This document shows, piece by piece, positions 1-9,548 of a stretch of 64,000 bases of DNA (positions are counted from its first letter, which is position 1; every line of letters begins with the position of its first letter). A program made the translations under genes and the position numbers. The notes under the pieces were generated by a model that saw only the letters and a list, made by a program, of their open reading frames with translations, made no database searches and was not told where the DNA came from. This stretch comes from CAMDKS01 sp964402975 (GTDB lineage: Bacteria; Bdellovibrionota_B; Oligoflexia; Oligoflexales; RGVZ01): positions 62,001-126,000 of the forward strand of contig CAYOEM010000001.1 of NCBI GenBank assembly GCA_964402975.1, given 5' to 3'.

Positions 1-2386
1 CTCGACCCATATCCATAAAACCCAGCGCCTTTATACCTGCTTCAGGAATAAGAGGCACAAAGTACTCAAACTGAAACAGGAGTTTTTTATCGCCGCCGCG
101 ATTATAAACTTGCGGTTCAAAACCAGGGGCTCGGTACATGTAGAATTTGGGACCAAGCGCATGCCAATCAAAGCCCCTCATGTCATTATACCCACCCAGC
201 CTGTATCGCTCAATAAATGGCACCTGAGAGCCGAGGTATGAATAGATATAGGACAGATTGCCGGCGAGTCTGAAATAAGTCCTGAACGTGTCCGAGAAGT
301 CTACAGGTATGTAGTACGCCGCGTCTAGAGACGTCTCTTGATAGCGGTAGTCGCCACCTAGAATCGGCCCACCCGTGACTCGGTGATCCACCCGGATCTC
401 ACTGCCGTCAGTTGGTGCGATATTGTTGTCCGTGGCGTATCTGAATAAGGAAAAGATCATTGATTTTTGCATGCCGCGCATTTGGAATTTATCCACAAGA
501 TACTGATCTGATGTCTGCTCTGTTTTTTGGAGCTGCAGGGAGATTCTGCCTGCAATCTCTTCGATGATCTTGCGCCCAACAAACACACTAGCACCGATTC
601 GCTTCTCCTCGGCTTCAACATCAGAAATGATCTGTTGCACGGCATGGGAATACTCAAGATTAGTGCCGGCCGACCATAGAGAGTCGTTAACCCTGGGGTT
701 GGTGAAACCAAGATCTAGATTATAGTTTCTCGATCCGTCCCATTTCGCGTGGAAACTAGTCTTATAGCCACGCCCCGACTGATTCTGTTCATCATAAGCC
801 CCTTGCCCAAAAAATCCGGCCTTAGACGATCCACCTTGTTGCGGAGCATAACCAATGCTTGCTTGCAGCTGACCTGTCGGCTTTTCCTTAACCTTGTATT
901 TCATATCAAGAACGGTCTCATCGCGGGAATTTCGCTCTTTAAGAATCTGGATATCCTCAAAAAACCCTAATCGCGAGAGCTCTTTTCTCGTATCCGATAA
1001 CCCCGTTGAGCTATATAGCTCAGCGTCGTTGACTTTAAATTCACGGCGAAGGACATTGTCACGGGTTTTTGTGTTGCCAATGATCGTCATGTCACCAAAG
1101 TAAATCTTCTCACCCTTGGTTATTTCATAGTTTATGTTGGCCAACTTCTTCTCGCGATCAAATGTCACGACGGGATTAACGTCAGCATAGGCGTAGCCCA
1201 GATCGCCATACTTATCCGTCAAATATTCCACATCCTTAAGGAAACGGCCGTGACGGAACAACTCGCCAGACTTCAGCTTCATGGTTGAAATAAGTTCCTC
1301 TTTAGGGAACAAAAGGTCACCGGAAACGTCCAAAGAACCGACACTAAATTGCATGCCTTCTTCGACTTTATAAGTAATGCGAACAAACTGGCGATCTGGG
1401 TCCATAACCTGATGGGGCTTGGCAACCTGGACTTCGGCAAAACCGTAATCTTTGTAAATCCACTGCAAAAGACCGAGGTCATTTTTTATGAAGTCATCCT
1501 TGAATAGAGCAGAGGAGCCGTAGGACGATGCACGGGTGAAGGGCTGACTGGCCATCTTCTGAACTAGCTCGGCATCGGAGAAATACTCATTGCCCACGAT
1601 CGAAACATCCGAAACCTGCACCATACCGCCTTCGTCGACGATATATTTCAAAGTCACTTCATTGGCGCCTGTATTCTCCATTGAATAAGAAACTCTCGCC
1701 AAATAATAGCCTTTATCTGCATACACCTTTTCTATCGCTCGTAAATCCGAGGTAATCGTGGCCTCGTTTACAATCGTATACAGTTTGGTCTCTATTTTTT
1801 CTTTTATGTCGTCCTCTTTTACCTCTGACAAGCCCTCATACTGGATTGAGGTGATAGCCGGCTTCTCCGCAACCTGAATAACCAGGATGACGCCGCCTGG
1901 GTTTTGCTTTCTAAAAAAACGAAGGTCGCTGAAGTAACCAAGATTGTAAAGCGTCTCAAGATCGTCACGGACAGTTGTGTCTAAAAGAGGACTACCACGC
2001 TTTGATTTGATCATTGCGATGATGGCATCTGCTTCCACACGACCGTTACCGCGAACAATGATGTCTTCGATAGTAGACGGGCCAGACGCCACGCCAACAG
2101 CCGATGTTCCGCGAGGCAAATCAGCCGCGGCAGGCTTTGACGATGCGCTTGACTCCCGTTTTTTGGGGCTGGCGGCTGGAGCGGCCACCTTGGCGGACGA
2201 TGCCGGCTTTTTAGCTGGCTTTTTGGATTTTGGAGCTTTTTCTGTCTTGGACCCAGACGGCGCAGGAGGCGGCGAGTTTTGCGCCAGATTTAACATTTCG
2301 GAAGCGCCGTGAGTTGACGAGGCGAACGACGACATCAAAACGAGGATCGCAAATTGAAGCTTTCTGGTTACTTTCGAACGGATCAT
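1..2386 (-). CDS. bamA: BamA, outer-membrane beta-barrel assembly protein (3' end cut by window edge)
   Basis: Central subunit of the BAM complex, which folds and inserts beta-barrel proteins into the outer membrane. Reading inward from the ATG at 2386, about 795 residues are present: a signal peptide, an Ala/Lys/Pro-rich linker (residues ~25-95) unusual before the first POTRA, then five POTRA repeats each with a 'G..-Y' turn pattern, then barrel strands. The conserved barrel motif IERYRLGGYNDMRGF and an FEYFVPL strand are visible near the edge. The extreme C-terminus with the terminal strand lies outside the window. The start codon overlaps the lolD stop by one base (TGATG), indicating translational coupling in a lolC-lolD-bamA operon. 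A second BamA-like gene at 42021 is the TamA paralogue. Confidence 0.95.
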   Translation of the reverse strand, partial: MIRSKVTRKLQFAILVLMSSFASSTHGASEMLNLAQNSPPPAPSGSKTEKAPKSKKPAKKPASSAKVAAPAASPKKRESSASSKPAAADLPRGTSAVGVASGPSTIEDIIVRGNGRVEADAIIAMIKSKRGSPLLDTTVRDDLETLYNLGYFSDLRFFRKQNPGGVILVIQVAEKPAITSIQYEGLSEVKEDDIKEKIETKLYTIVNEATITSDLRAIEKVYADKGYYLARVSYSMENTGANEVTLKYIVDEGGMVQVSDVSIVGNEYFSDAELVQKMASQPFTRASSYGSSALFKDDFIKNDLGLLQWIYKDYGFAEVQVAKPHQVMDPDRQFVRITYKVEEGMQFSVGSLDVSGDLLFPKEELISTMKLKSGELFRHGRFLKDVEYLTDKYGDLGYAYADVNPVVTFDREKKLANINYEITKGEKIYFGDMTIIGNTKTRDNVLRREFKVNDAELYSSTGLSDTRKELSRLGFFEDIQILKERNSRDETVLDMKYKVKEKPTGQLQASIGYAPQQGGSSKAGFFGQGAYDEQNQSGRGYKTSFHAKWDGSRNYNLDLGFTNPRVNDSLWSAGTNLEYSHAVQQIISDVEAEEKRIGASVFVGRKIIEEIAGRISLQLQKTEQTSDQYLVDKFQMRGMQKSMIFSLFRYATDNNIAPTDGSEIRVDHRVTGGPILGGDYRYQETSLDAAYYIPVDFSDTFRTYFRLAGNLSYIYSYLGSQVPFIERYRLGGYNDMRGFDWHALGPKFYMYRAPGFEPQVYNRGGDKKLLFQFEYFVPLIPEAGIKALGFMDMGR

Positions 2387-3090
2387 CAATGCAATACCTC
2401 GTCTCTAATGATACCGCCATCTTCCATGATCAACTGCGACGGCAGTCGGGCAGCAAGCTCCATATCATGAGTTACTAAAATCAAAGTCATGTTCTGTGCG
2501 CGCACCAATTCCAGAAGCAAATCCTGTATCATCACGCTTGTTTTACGGTCTAGATTGCCTGTTGGCTCGTCGGCGACAAGCAGCGGCGGCGCCATAAAGA
2601 GTGCTCTGGCTATCGCGACACGTTGCTGCTCACCACCAGACAATTCACCTGGCTTGTGGTGCAATCGAGCACCTAAACCCACGTTACTCAGTAGCATTGC
2701 AGCGCGCTCGCGAAGCTCTGCTGCCCTGAAGCCCGCGATGATGCCAGGCATCATGACATTCTCCATGGCCGAAAACTCTGGAAGCAGATTGTGCATCTGA
2801 AAAATAAAACCAATACTGCGGCTTCTGAAACGACTTAAGTCCTTATCTCTGAGATTAGATACGTCCACACCATTGATCATCACTTGCCCGGACGTGGGCC
2901 GATCAAGCGTCCCGATTATATGAAGCAGCGTGCTCTTGCCTGCACCACTTTTGCCCGTAACGGCGACCATGGCCCCTTGCGGAATAGTAACGGAAACGCC
3001 ACGTAGCGCCTCAACCTTCGCGGCGTCAATCGTGTATTCTTTTCGAACGGAGTCCAAAGAAATAATTGTATTTGTTGACAGGCTAGTCAT
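2386..3090 (-). CDS. lolD: LolD, ATPase of the lipoprotein-releasing ABC transporter
   Basis: ATP-binding subunit that powers extraction of lipoproteins from the inner membrane to LolA. It has Walker A (GKSGAGKST), the signature LSGGEQQRVAIARAL and Walker B followed by DEPTGNLD, all typical of the LolD/MacB class. Two starts are possible: a TTG at 3096, or the ATG at 3090. I choose the ATG because it overlaps the upstream lolC stop in a classical ATGA junction. Length (~234 residues) is normal for LolD. It is coupled at both ends to lolC and bamA, so lipoprotein export and barrel assembly (which needs BamD, a lipoprotein) are co-expressed. Confidence 0.95.
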   Translation of the reverse strand: MTSLSTNTIISLDSVRKEYTIDAAKVEALRGVSVTIPQGAMVAVTGKSGAGKSTLLHIIGTLDRPTSGQVMINGVDVSNLRDKDLSRFRSRSIGFIFQMHNLLPEFSAMENVMMPGIIAGFRAAELRERAAMLLSNVGLGARLHHKPGELSGGEQQRVAIARALFMAPPLLVADEPTGNLDRKTSVMIQDLLLELVRAQNMTLILVTHDMELAARLPSQLIMEDGGIIRDEVLH

Positions 3091-4439
3091 TCGCAACGAA
3101 CTCCGTCACTGGGATTTTGGCGAGCTGCTGCCACGGCGGGATATGCCGATGCCAGCAGTGCAAAAGCCCAGGCACAAAAACAAATAATAAAATATTCAAA
3201 CGGCAAAAACTTCACAGGTAACACTCGCAGCAGGTACATCCCCTCGGGCAGCGGGAACAGCTTCGTAAAGCGGATTAGATTACAGAATAACAAACCGAAA
3301 ACCAGCCCGAACGCGACACCAACAGTTCCAATGGTTAGACCATGGGCCAAGAACAATTTAACCACCTCGTGTTGACTCATGCCGAGAGAACGCAAAATAC
3401 TAACTTGCGCACGCTTATGAAATACCGTCATGATCATCGTGCCGCTGATTGAAAATGCTGCAACTAAAACAATCAGCATCAAGATGGCGCCCATGGTGAA
3501 TTTCTCCAGTTTGAGCGCAAAGAGCAATGACTTATTTGTCATCTGCCAAGTCTTGGCAGATAAGTCTGCCCATTTTTTCAGCCTGCTAGCAAAACTGTCG
3601 ATATCGAGAGGATTAGGGACATTGATCGCAACTCCCGTGACGTACTCGGCCGAGACGAGGGATGGATCAAAATCAGCCATGAAGTACCGGCCCTCATCAA
3701 GCGACGTGACAGTCCACTTGCTATCATAGCTCATCTGTCCCGTGCTTATTTTTCCTGTAACGACATAGCGTCGAGCGAGCGTGCCTCCCGCTAATGCGGA
3801 TGACGGTGAAGCTTGGGGACTCAAAACTGTGATTTCATCGCCCACATCGGCTCCAATTTGGAGAGCCAACTTGTCTCCGAGTGCGATCCCAGGGAGCTCA
3901 TCATAAACGCCTGTTTGTTGCGGAACCTCTGGCTTTCTTTTTCGGTAAATATCGGCAAACTGCCCTTCACTAAAGGCGCCATCGAAGGCCCAAAGCCTGG
4001 TGCCCTCCATTTCGGGGCGAACTCCAATCAAAACGGCAGCCGTTACAAAACCCCGACGCTTTAGTACGACATCACTACTAACAAATGGTTCAATTGCTGA
4101 CGCTTCAGGGAGAACCTCTTTGAAAGCTTGGACCGGATATTCTTTTAAACTAAAACCACCTAGCGCATTGGTTGAAGACACAACTTCCAGATGGGGCTCT
4201 CCACTCAGCATTTTTCGCCTTAAGTCCGCCTCAAATCCACCCATCACCGAAAGAACCAAAACCAATGCCCCGACCCCGATCGCCACTCCTGCAATCGACA
4301 CAACGGTCATAAACGACAAACCGCCACCCTGACGTCGCGCTATGAACTGGCGCCAAGCCAACCAAGCGATCCATCCACGTGAACTGGACGACGGCGCATC
4401 AGAACTAAGGAAGCTCAACGGTTTTTCTTTCAACGACAA
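3087..4439 (-). CDS. lolC: LolC/LolE-type lipoprotein-releasing permease
   Basis: Inner-membrane permease of the Lol system; partner of the adjacent LolD. The 450-residue protein has the family layout: a cytoplasmic N-terminus (WLAWRQFIARRQGGGLSF), first membrane helix near residues 42-65, a large periplasmic domain, then three C-terminal helices (~310-440) including the FtsX-like core with SILRSLG. Only one permease gene is seen, so a LolF-like homodimer is as likely as a LolC/LolE pair. No same-strand gene lies directly upstream, so it is probably the first gene of the operon. Confidence 0.92.
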   Translation of the reverse strand: MSLKEKPLSFLSSDAPSSSSRGWIAWLAWRQFIARRQGGGLSFMTVVSIAGVAIGVGALVLVLSVMGGFEADLRRKMLSGEPHLEVVSSTNALGGFSLKEYPVQAFKEVLPEASAIEPFVSSDVVLKRRGFVTAAVLIGVRPEMEGTRLWAFDGAFSEGQFADIYRKRKPEVPQQTGVYDELPGIALGDKLALQIGADVGDEITVLSPQASPSSALAGGTLARRYVVTGKISTGQMSYDSKWTVTSLDEGRYFMADFDPSLVSAEYVTGVAINVPNPLDIDSFASRLKKWADLSAKTWQMTNKSLLFALKLEKFTMGAILMLIVLVAAFSISGTMIMTVFHKRAQVSILRSLGMSQHEVVKLFLAHGLTIGTVGVAFGLVFGLLFCNLIRFTKLFPLPEGMYLLRVLPVKFLPFEYFIICFCAWAFALLASAYPAVAAARQNPSDGVRCE

Positions 4440-4884
4440 TAACCAACCAAAGGTTCACGTGGGCCCCCCTACAGAGGGCGCATCAATTAAATGGGCACCA
4501 GTTTTTCTGGCCCCGTACGATACCGCTGGAAATCGCTCGCGCCAAGCAAATTTAACTATATGATTTTATTGGTTAAAAATATAAATCTTGGTGTTCTATC
4601 TAAAGTTTTTTGGTGCTTCTCCGAATCCCCTCATGGAACCCGGACGGAATATGGGTTCCAGGCATTTGGCCCTCCAATTGCCCGCGTCTGTTAGGGAATC
4701 AACATTCGGTGACGACTCGAAACTTAACTTTAGAGGATCGATAGCAGTCCCACCGTCAATGATCAACGAGCAGACCGAGCGTCAAGATAGTCCTTCCTTG
4801 TTATCTCCACACAAGACAGGTCCTAAAAAGACCCCCGCACCTTAACCTGCCCCCGGGAGAAAGTACCCGGGGCCGGTCAGTCTT
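4440..4884. other. Intergenic region, no gene seen
   Basis: About 445 bases with no convincing reading frame on either strand. An A/T-rich patch at about 4550-4600 lies upstream of lolC on the minus strand and may hold its promoter, but I see no clean -35/-10 pair. A strong G/C hairpin (CCCCGGG, 8-base loop, CCCGGGG) at 4853-4874 sits directly after the RelA-like gene ending at 4885. It has no T tract, so at best it is a weak terminator or an RNA 3'-end stabiliser. Confidence 0.5.
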
Positions 4885-6111
4885 TTACAGCAGCGGAAGA
4901 ACCTCGTTGAGCACTCTTCGTCGAGCGGCTTTGAGTTGAGATTTCTTGTAGCGAGAATGAGACGCCTTTCCCACGGTGCTGACTTCCCAGGATTTTTTAT
5001 CCATGATTTGTATCTCATAGGGAAAAAACGAAAACTCATCATCTCCGGAAAGCTTGGCAATATTTCTTAGAACCGCCACGAGCTCCTCAATATTACGCCT
5101 AGAAACCTTGCCTTTTGGCTGCGCGTCGATTTCAGCCTGAAGATTTTTTCTTAACACCGTTAGCGGTCTCGGTGTTCGGATCAGCTGTCGGCACGTCATT
5201 TGAATTGCTCGGTATTCCACGCCGCTATGTAAATTTTCTTTGTCCTCGCTTGGCGGAGAAACTTCTAGATGATCCAAACTGGCAACGAATTGCTCATCAG
5301 TAAGCTTTCCAGTCATAAACTCGCCACGAAGCTGATCCATCCTGACTCTGAATTCATCCGCGTCTAGTAACGAGTTTCGGCTGCGTGAAGGAATAGCGTT
5401 TGGAAAGCTTATGACGTGACTCTTGTAGAGCATTTTAACAATCTGCATAACTTCGCTTTGAGTTTCCGTAACAATGCGCAGGCCCAGCATGTCATAAATC
5501 GTCTCAGCAACATTCGCTCGCTTGTGCAATAGCTTGAGGAGCACAGACTCCCTGGACTTAAGAGTTTTCCAATCAAGCTTGTGAACTTTGATGCGAACGT
5601 CACCATGCTGAATCCATGTGTCACCCCGTTCATCGTAGGCAACAATCGAGTGAAACCTGGCTGTGATTTCATCTCTGGCAACATCAATGTCCGAGTATCG
5701 AAACGCCCCTTCAATATGCGCGATGGTATGCATCACTCTCAAAATTGCACAGCTCCAGACGCGTCGCTGCATGGACTCAGGCCGTCGATCGCAAGCCCAC
5801 AAAAGCAAATCCCGAGGATCCGAGCAGAGCAGAACATCTTGCGGTGGTTGAACACCCTTTTTCCACTCCTTTGGCATGAGCCAGCGCTCGATAAAGCCCA
5901 ATGACTCGCAGATTGTTGCGTGCATGAGGCGCGCATCATAGGTTCTATCTGGGTCATATCCATAACTTTTAATGAATGCCGTGGCTTCTTCACGACTTCC
6001 AATTTGAATTTCAGGGAGATCAATCGAGGATCGACCCCCGATCAAGACGTGCATGATCGGCCAAGAAAACGTCCAAGACTCCAATATTTTTTTACTTCGA
6101 TCGTGCAACAC
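4885..6111 (-). CDS. RelA/SpoT-like nucleotidyltransferase-fold protein (TIGR04552-like)
   Basis: The 408-residue protein carries scattered but ordered hallmarks of the RelA/SpoT (p)ppGpp synthetase fold. KSRESVLLKLLHKR (185-198) resembles the ATP-binding R/K-S-x-x-S segment, DMLGLRIV (207-214) the metal-binding D-x-x-G-x-R-I strand, GVEYRAIQ (297-304) the G-Y-R-S-x-H loop, and YEIQIMDKKSW (365-375) with SHSRYKK (384-390) the E-I-Q-I ... H-x-x-Y-K end. The N-terminal ~150 residues have no match I recognise. The architecture resembles the conserved delta-proteobacterial family TIGR04552, from memory. Activity as a (p)ppGpp or other nucleotide synthetase is inference. Divergent from the gene at 6178, with only 66 bases between. 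Confidence 0.7.
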   Translation of the reverse strand: MLHDRSKKILESWTFSWPIMHVLIGGRSSIDLPEIQIGSREEATAFIKSYGYDPDRTYDARLMHATICESLGFIERWLMPKEWKKGVQPPQDVLLCSDPRDLLLWACDRRPESMQRRVWSCAILRVMHTIAHIEGAFRYSDIDVARDEITARFHSIVAYDERGDTWIQHGDVRIKVHKLDWKTLKSRESVLLKLLHKRANVAETIYDMLGLRIVTETQSEVMQIVKMLYKSHVISFPNAIPSRSRNSLLDADEFRVRMDQLRGEFMTGKLTDEQFVASLDHLEVSPPSEDKENLHSGVEYRAIQMTCRQLIRTPRPLTVLRKNLQAEIDAQPKGKVSRRNIEELVAVLRNIAKLSGDDEFSFFPYEIQIMDKKSWEVSTVGKASHSRYKKSQLKAARRRVLNEVLPLL

Positions 6112-6177
6112 AGCCCTACTTTCCCCAAAGGATCATGGTAAACTTGATTATAGACCACCGCGTCCTGGAGAACCAGT

Positions 6178-6750
6178 ATGACGAAATTTCTAAAAGCGTA
6201 CGTCCTTGTTTTTATGGGTTTGGCGTCCCCATTGGTAGCGAATGAAGCTCCCAAAGCTGACACTCACCCCACACCTCCGCCAGCCCCGGCAGCCCCCTCG
6301 GGGCCACAGCGTGACTACAACCCTGGAAAAGTCCTGGAGTTCCCGTCGTTCCAAGGCGAATCCATTACTGATGGTCAGGCCCTCTCTTTCAAACCTGAAA
6401 AGGGTCGATCTGTTGTCGTCATTTTTATCGCAAGCTGGTGCGAGCCCTGTCAGGTTCTTATGCCCGAGCTTAAGCAATTAGCGAGAAAATACAGCACGTC
6501 TAGTAATCAAGTCTTTTTCGTTTTTTCGCATGACACGAAAACAGACGCAGCGGCGTTTGCAAAAGAGCATCAACTGACGGCGCCTTCCATTTTGGCCAAT
6601 GTCGACATTCTTACGGCTTTCAAAAATCCCGAACTACCAAGCGTCTATGTTGGAGACAAGTGGGGATACATGGCTGATCGATATATCAAAATCCAGAAGG
6701 ACTCAGTGGCCACCTTGGACGACACCATCTCCAAGATCACTGCTCTGTAA
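6178..6750 (+). CDS. Secreted thioredoxin-like protein (TlpA/ResA type)
   Basis: Predicted periplasmic thiol oxidoreductase. Signal peptide over residues 1-22 (cleavage near VANEA), a Pro/Ala-rich linker (~28-43), then a thioredoxin fold with active site C88-E-P-C91 in FIASWCEPC and a cis-proline position in ELPSVYV. Length 190 residues is normal for TlpA-like proteins. The partner is unknown; two more thiol proteins occur in the window (13045 and the CcmG-like one at 23375). It is transcribed divergently from the RelA-like gene. Confidence 0.85.
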   Translation: MTKFLKAYVLVFMGLASPLVANEAPKADTHPTPPPAPAAPSGPQRDYNPGKVLEFPSFQGESITDGQALSFKPEKGRSVVVIFIASWCEPCQVLMPELKQLARKYSTSSNQVFFVFSHDTKTDAAAFAKEHQLTAPSILANVDILTAFKNPELPSVYVGDKWGYMADRYIKIQKDSVATLDDTISKITAL

Positions 6751-6765
6751 CTTTAACATTCACTA

Positions 6766-7095
6766 TTAACGAGATCGCCCGGCATCCAGCGAAGAGGCCG
6801 ACTGCAACATTTCTGGCCTCCAGTCGGTACGAATTGGAACCATGTCATAATTCTTGTTGGATTTTGTATTACTCAAAAGCGATCCATAGGGCGTCTTGGC
6901 AGCACCGCCGATCTCTGTATCACTAAAGTCGACCTTGGTTTTTGAACCAGTTTTCGACCGACCTTCCCGACTGATAACGCGCTCCCGTGACGGCGAGCCC
7001 TGCGAGGATGCCGAATCTTTTTTCTTTTTACTCTTTGCGTAAACATCCGGAGCAATCACCGCAAAAGAGAGCAGAATTATAAAAAGCGCCTTCAT
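6766..7095 (-). CDS. Small secreted basic protein, unknown function
   Basis: 109 residues with a clear signal peptide (KALFIILLSFAVIAPDVYA, cleavage near residue 20), then a very basic low-complexity stretch (KSKKKKDSASSQGS...) and a C-terminal part containing NKNYDMVPIRTDWRPEM. No family recognised. It converges on the thioredoxin gene with 15 bases between the stops. The start has a plausible Shine-Dalgarno (GGGAAT, with AAGAAAG further upstream). Probably real because of the good signal peptide and RBS. Confidence 0.6.
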   Translation of the reverse strand: MKALFIILLSFAVIAPDVYAKSKKKKDSASSQGSPSRERVISREGRSKTGSKTKVDFSDTEIGGAAKTPYGSLLSNTKSNKNYDMVPIRTDWRPEMLQSASSLDAGRSR

Positions 7096-7315
7096 GTGAC
7101 ATTCCCTTTCTTCCCTAATGACCTTTATCCTATCGGAATTTTTGGGGGATTTCTTTAAGAGCCCTTGGCACTCATTTTAAACCCCCGTATTTATTTGAAT
7201 AATTTGGATCATCCATAAAAATTTGCCAAGAATTCTGGAGATCCTGCATGATGCTCGGCTTGAAGAGTTTGGTGTAAGCCCCCAATATTACTGACGGGAA
7301 CGAGGCCATAAAGTC

Positions 7316-7324
7316 TGCTATAAT
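7316..7324 (+). promoter_or_regulatory. Extended -10 promoter for the 7385 operon
   Basis: TGCTATAAT is a perfect extended -10 element (TGn-TATAAT), 61 bases upstream of the start at 7385. No good -35 is found at 17 bases, which is usual for extended -10 promoters. The remainder of the 7096-7384 gap shows no reading frame. Confidence 0.5.
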
Positions 7325-7384
7325 TAAAGGCGATGCAGAAGTCATCACAACAGAAACTCAACTCCCTCGCGGAAGGTTCACGTC

Positions 7385-8515
7385 ATGCCCAGTTTTCTTC
7401 ATGTGTCCGTTGGCCCGGCGCTACTCCTCATTGGCTTCGCCGTCTATGCGAACGCGGCAACCGGGGCCAACAGCGGCAAACTTAGCTCCACCAGTCCCAG
7501 GCCTTCGTCCTCATTACCTGCAACAAAAAAAGCAGACAAAGGTCTAGCTCCAGGCACCTGGGTCAGACTTGATTCGGGCCTATCTCACATCACACCAAAT
7601 GTGAATGCAAAATTTATTGCCTACGTACCGGACAAAAAATTAGGCATTCGCATTTTGAACATGGAGACTGGTGCCATTTTGGAACCGAGCGGTCATTTCA
7701 TCGGGCCCTCGTTTTTCTGGTCTCCAGACGGAATGCGACTGTTTTACCGTGAACTGCTATCTAAGGGCGGAAGAACGGAATCACGAATCCGAGCTTGGGA
7801 TATTGCTTTGGGCAAGAACATCGAGGTCGATTCGTTTGGTGGCCCCAGTGGATTTCTTTCGTTTGATCCACGCGACAATCGCATGCTGCTCATGCATAAG
7901 ACCGGCATCAAGAGTAAAAAACTTGTCTTCCCAAATAATCGACTCGCGTTTTGGCAGTCCGCGGAGAGGAAAGATCTTGGTAAGTGGGTGATGGCGCAGA
8001 AGGGCGTGACGTTCGTTACGGATGCTGGATTTGCCATGCAAAAGCTGCCAGATGACAATTCCGGAATTGAGTCATTTGATATTTCACCCGATGGAACAAC
8101 GGCTGCCTGGGCCACACGTTCTGGCAAATTGTATGTCAGCACGCACGGCGAAACGCCCAAGTTCCTCGACTTCGGCCGCGATCCGAAATGGCATCCAGAG
8201 CGCCCTTTACTGGTCTACGCGGGCGGACGAATGGTCGGCAATAAAGCCGCTGACTATGATATTAAGATCACCGCTCCCGATTCAAAAGGATCTTTTTTAA
8301 CGGCCACCCAGCACATTGCCGAACGGTGGCCGGCCTGGTCGCCCGATGGCAAAACGATTTTCTTCACGCTGAAAGACTCTCAAGAGCTACGCTCGATGAG
8401 CTTTCCACAGCAGGGTCAGCTGGCAAAGCGCGACATCCAGGACGATCGCTCATCGAACTCGGAGGCGCAATCGATAAGCTCCAAAAACATCAGAGCGCTG
8501 GATAATAAACTATGA
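7385..8515 (+). CDS. Secreted TolB-like beta-propeller protein (PD40 repeats)
   Basis: 376 residues with an N-terminal signal peptide (ALLLIGFAVYANA) and several WD40-like/PD40 repeats: FFWSPDGMRLFYR, FDISPDGTTAAWA, PAWSPDGKTIFFT. Such repeats build a beta-propeller as in TolB. It is shorter than TolB and lacks the TolB N-terminal domain, so it is a TolB-like periplasmic propeller, not TolB itself (true tolB is at 49868). Its stop overlaps the next gene by ATGA, so the two are translationally coupled and probably act together. Confidence 0.75.
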   Translation: MPSFLHVSVGPALLLIGFAVYANAATGANSGKLSSTSPRPSSSLPATKKADKGLAPGTWVRLDSGLSHITPNVNAKFIAYVPDKKLGIRILNMETGAILEPSGHFIGPSFFWSPDGMRLFYRELLSKGGRTESRIRAWDIALGKNIEVDSFGGPSGFLSFDPRDNRMLLMHKTGIKSKKLVFPNNRLAFWQSAERKDLGKWVMAQKGVTFVTDAGFAMQKLPDDNSGIESFDISPDGTTAAWATRSGKLYVSTHGETPKFLDFGRDPKWHPERPLLVYAGGRMVGNKAADYDIKITAPDSKGSFLTATQHIAERWPAWSPDGKTIFFTLKDSQELRSMSFPQQGQLAKRDIQDDRSSNSEAQSISSKNIRALDNKL

Positions 8516-9537
8516 CGCGACTAAGGTCCGGCGTGCTGTTCGCGGCGGCTCTATTTCCCGATAGTACCCCACTTGCAAAACGACTCGAACAACTAGAAAA
8601 ACATTTCGAACCAAAACCAGGAAGCATGTCCCTCATCGACCCGGTGACCATTCGCGACCGACTGGTTATCGCCAAGAACGTTGGAAAATTCGGTGGTGCA
8701 ATCAAAATAAAGCCACCCAAAGGCCTTTGTTTTTCAATCACAACGTCGCCTGATCGCGCTGACATCCAAGTATGCAAGGAGCGTTTCGTGTTTTGGTCCC
8801 TTGCGGATTTGAACCTTGAAAATGGTTCAATCCAATGGACCGTCAAAACTGGGGCTGGCGACTTCGGGACCCCTCTGACGTGGAAAACACCCTACGCTGT
8901 AGCAAAAGTCTTGCCGCCAGAAGCTGAGTTTTTCAAAGCAAACAGCACTCCAATTTACTTTAAGAGCTGCGTAGCGACGAGTGGCGACAACAAACTTGTT
9001 CCAAGGAAGGTGACCTTAACCAAGTTCGATAACACGAAATGGGTTATTCGTTTGCCCGAAAAAGACGAGCGAATCACTTCATTGAACATCTCAAGACCTG
9101 GCGAGGTCTGGGGTGAAAACGAGAAAATTAAAAAACCCATCGACGAGAAGGCCCCAGCGGTCAGTGCCACCCCTAATGAACACGCTGAACCTGCGGGCGA
9201 GGCTAAGCCATCAACTGCCACAGGGCCTGGCGAAGGTCATGGGGACACACCACCTCCTCCGCCGGAGCCCCCTAAGGAAGATCTTGAACCGTGGACCATC
9301 GACTCTGGTCGAGCATTTCAGATGCCGGTTGAAAACTTTATAAGCGACGTATCGATGCCCCCCGGACGAAAAGGTTATTGTCGTTATGTTTTTGACCATG
9401 TCCCCGGTAATTTAGAACGTGGGCGGATCGAGTGTCATGACACCGGACAGTACCGCTACGTATACGCATTTTTGCCATGCATCGGTACTTTAGCTCCACC
9501 CGATCTTCACGGTGAAACTAAACCACACACTCCGTGA
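8512..9537 (+). CDS. Unknown protein coupled to the beta-propeller gene
   Basis: 341 residues, no family recognised. The N-terminus is mildly hydrophobic (GVLFAAALFP) and may be a weak signal. A Pro/Ala/Glu-rich disordered linker with a PPPPPEPP run (~220-262) separates an N-terminal beta-rich domain from a C-terminal ~80-residue part. Four cysteines near the C-terminus (CRY, ECHD, PCIG) suggest disulphides and export. Coupled to the upstream propeller gene by an ATGA overlap. A perfect 12-bp palindrome (CCGTGATCACGG, 9532-9543) overlaps the stop codon between this gene and convergent tyrS. Confidence 0.6.
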   Translation: MTRLRSGVLFAAALFPDSTPLAKRLEQLEKHFEPKPGSMSLIDPVTIRDRLVIAKNVGKFGGAIKIKPPKGLCFSITTSPDRADIQVCKERFVFWSLADLNLENGSIQWTVKTGAGDFGTPLTWKTPYAVAKVLPPEAEFFKANSTPIYFKSCVATSGDNKLVPRKVTLTKFDNTKWVIRLPEKDERITSLNISRPGEVWGENEKIKKPIDEKAPAVSATPNEHAEPAGEAKPSTATGPGEGHGDTPPPPPEPPKEDLEPWTIDSGRAFQMPVENFISDVSMPPGRKGYCRYVFDHVPGNLERGRIECHDTGQYRYVYAFLPCIGTLAPPDLHGETKPHTP

Positions 9538-9548
9538 TCACGGTAATA

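Noticed and set aside
4842..5060. Minus-strand 72-codon frame over the hairpin and the end of the RelA-like gene
   Set aside because: Overlaps the real gene in another frame; no start signal.
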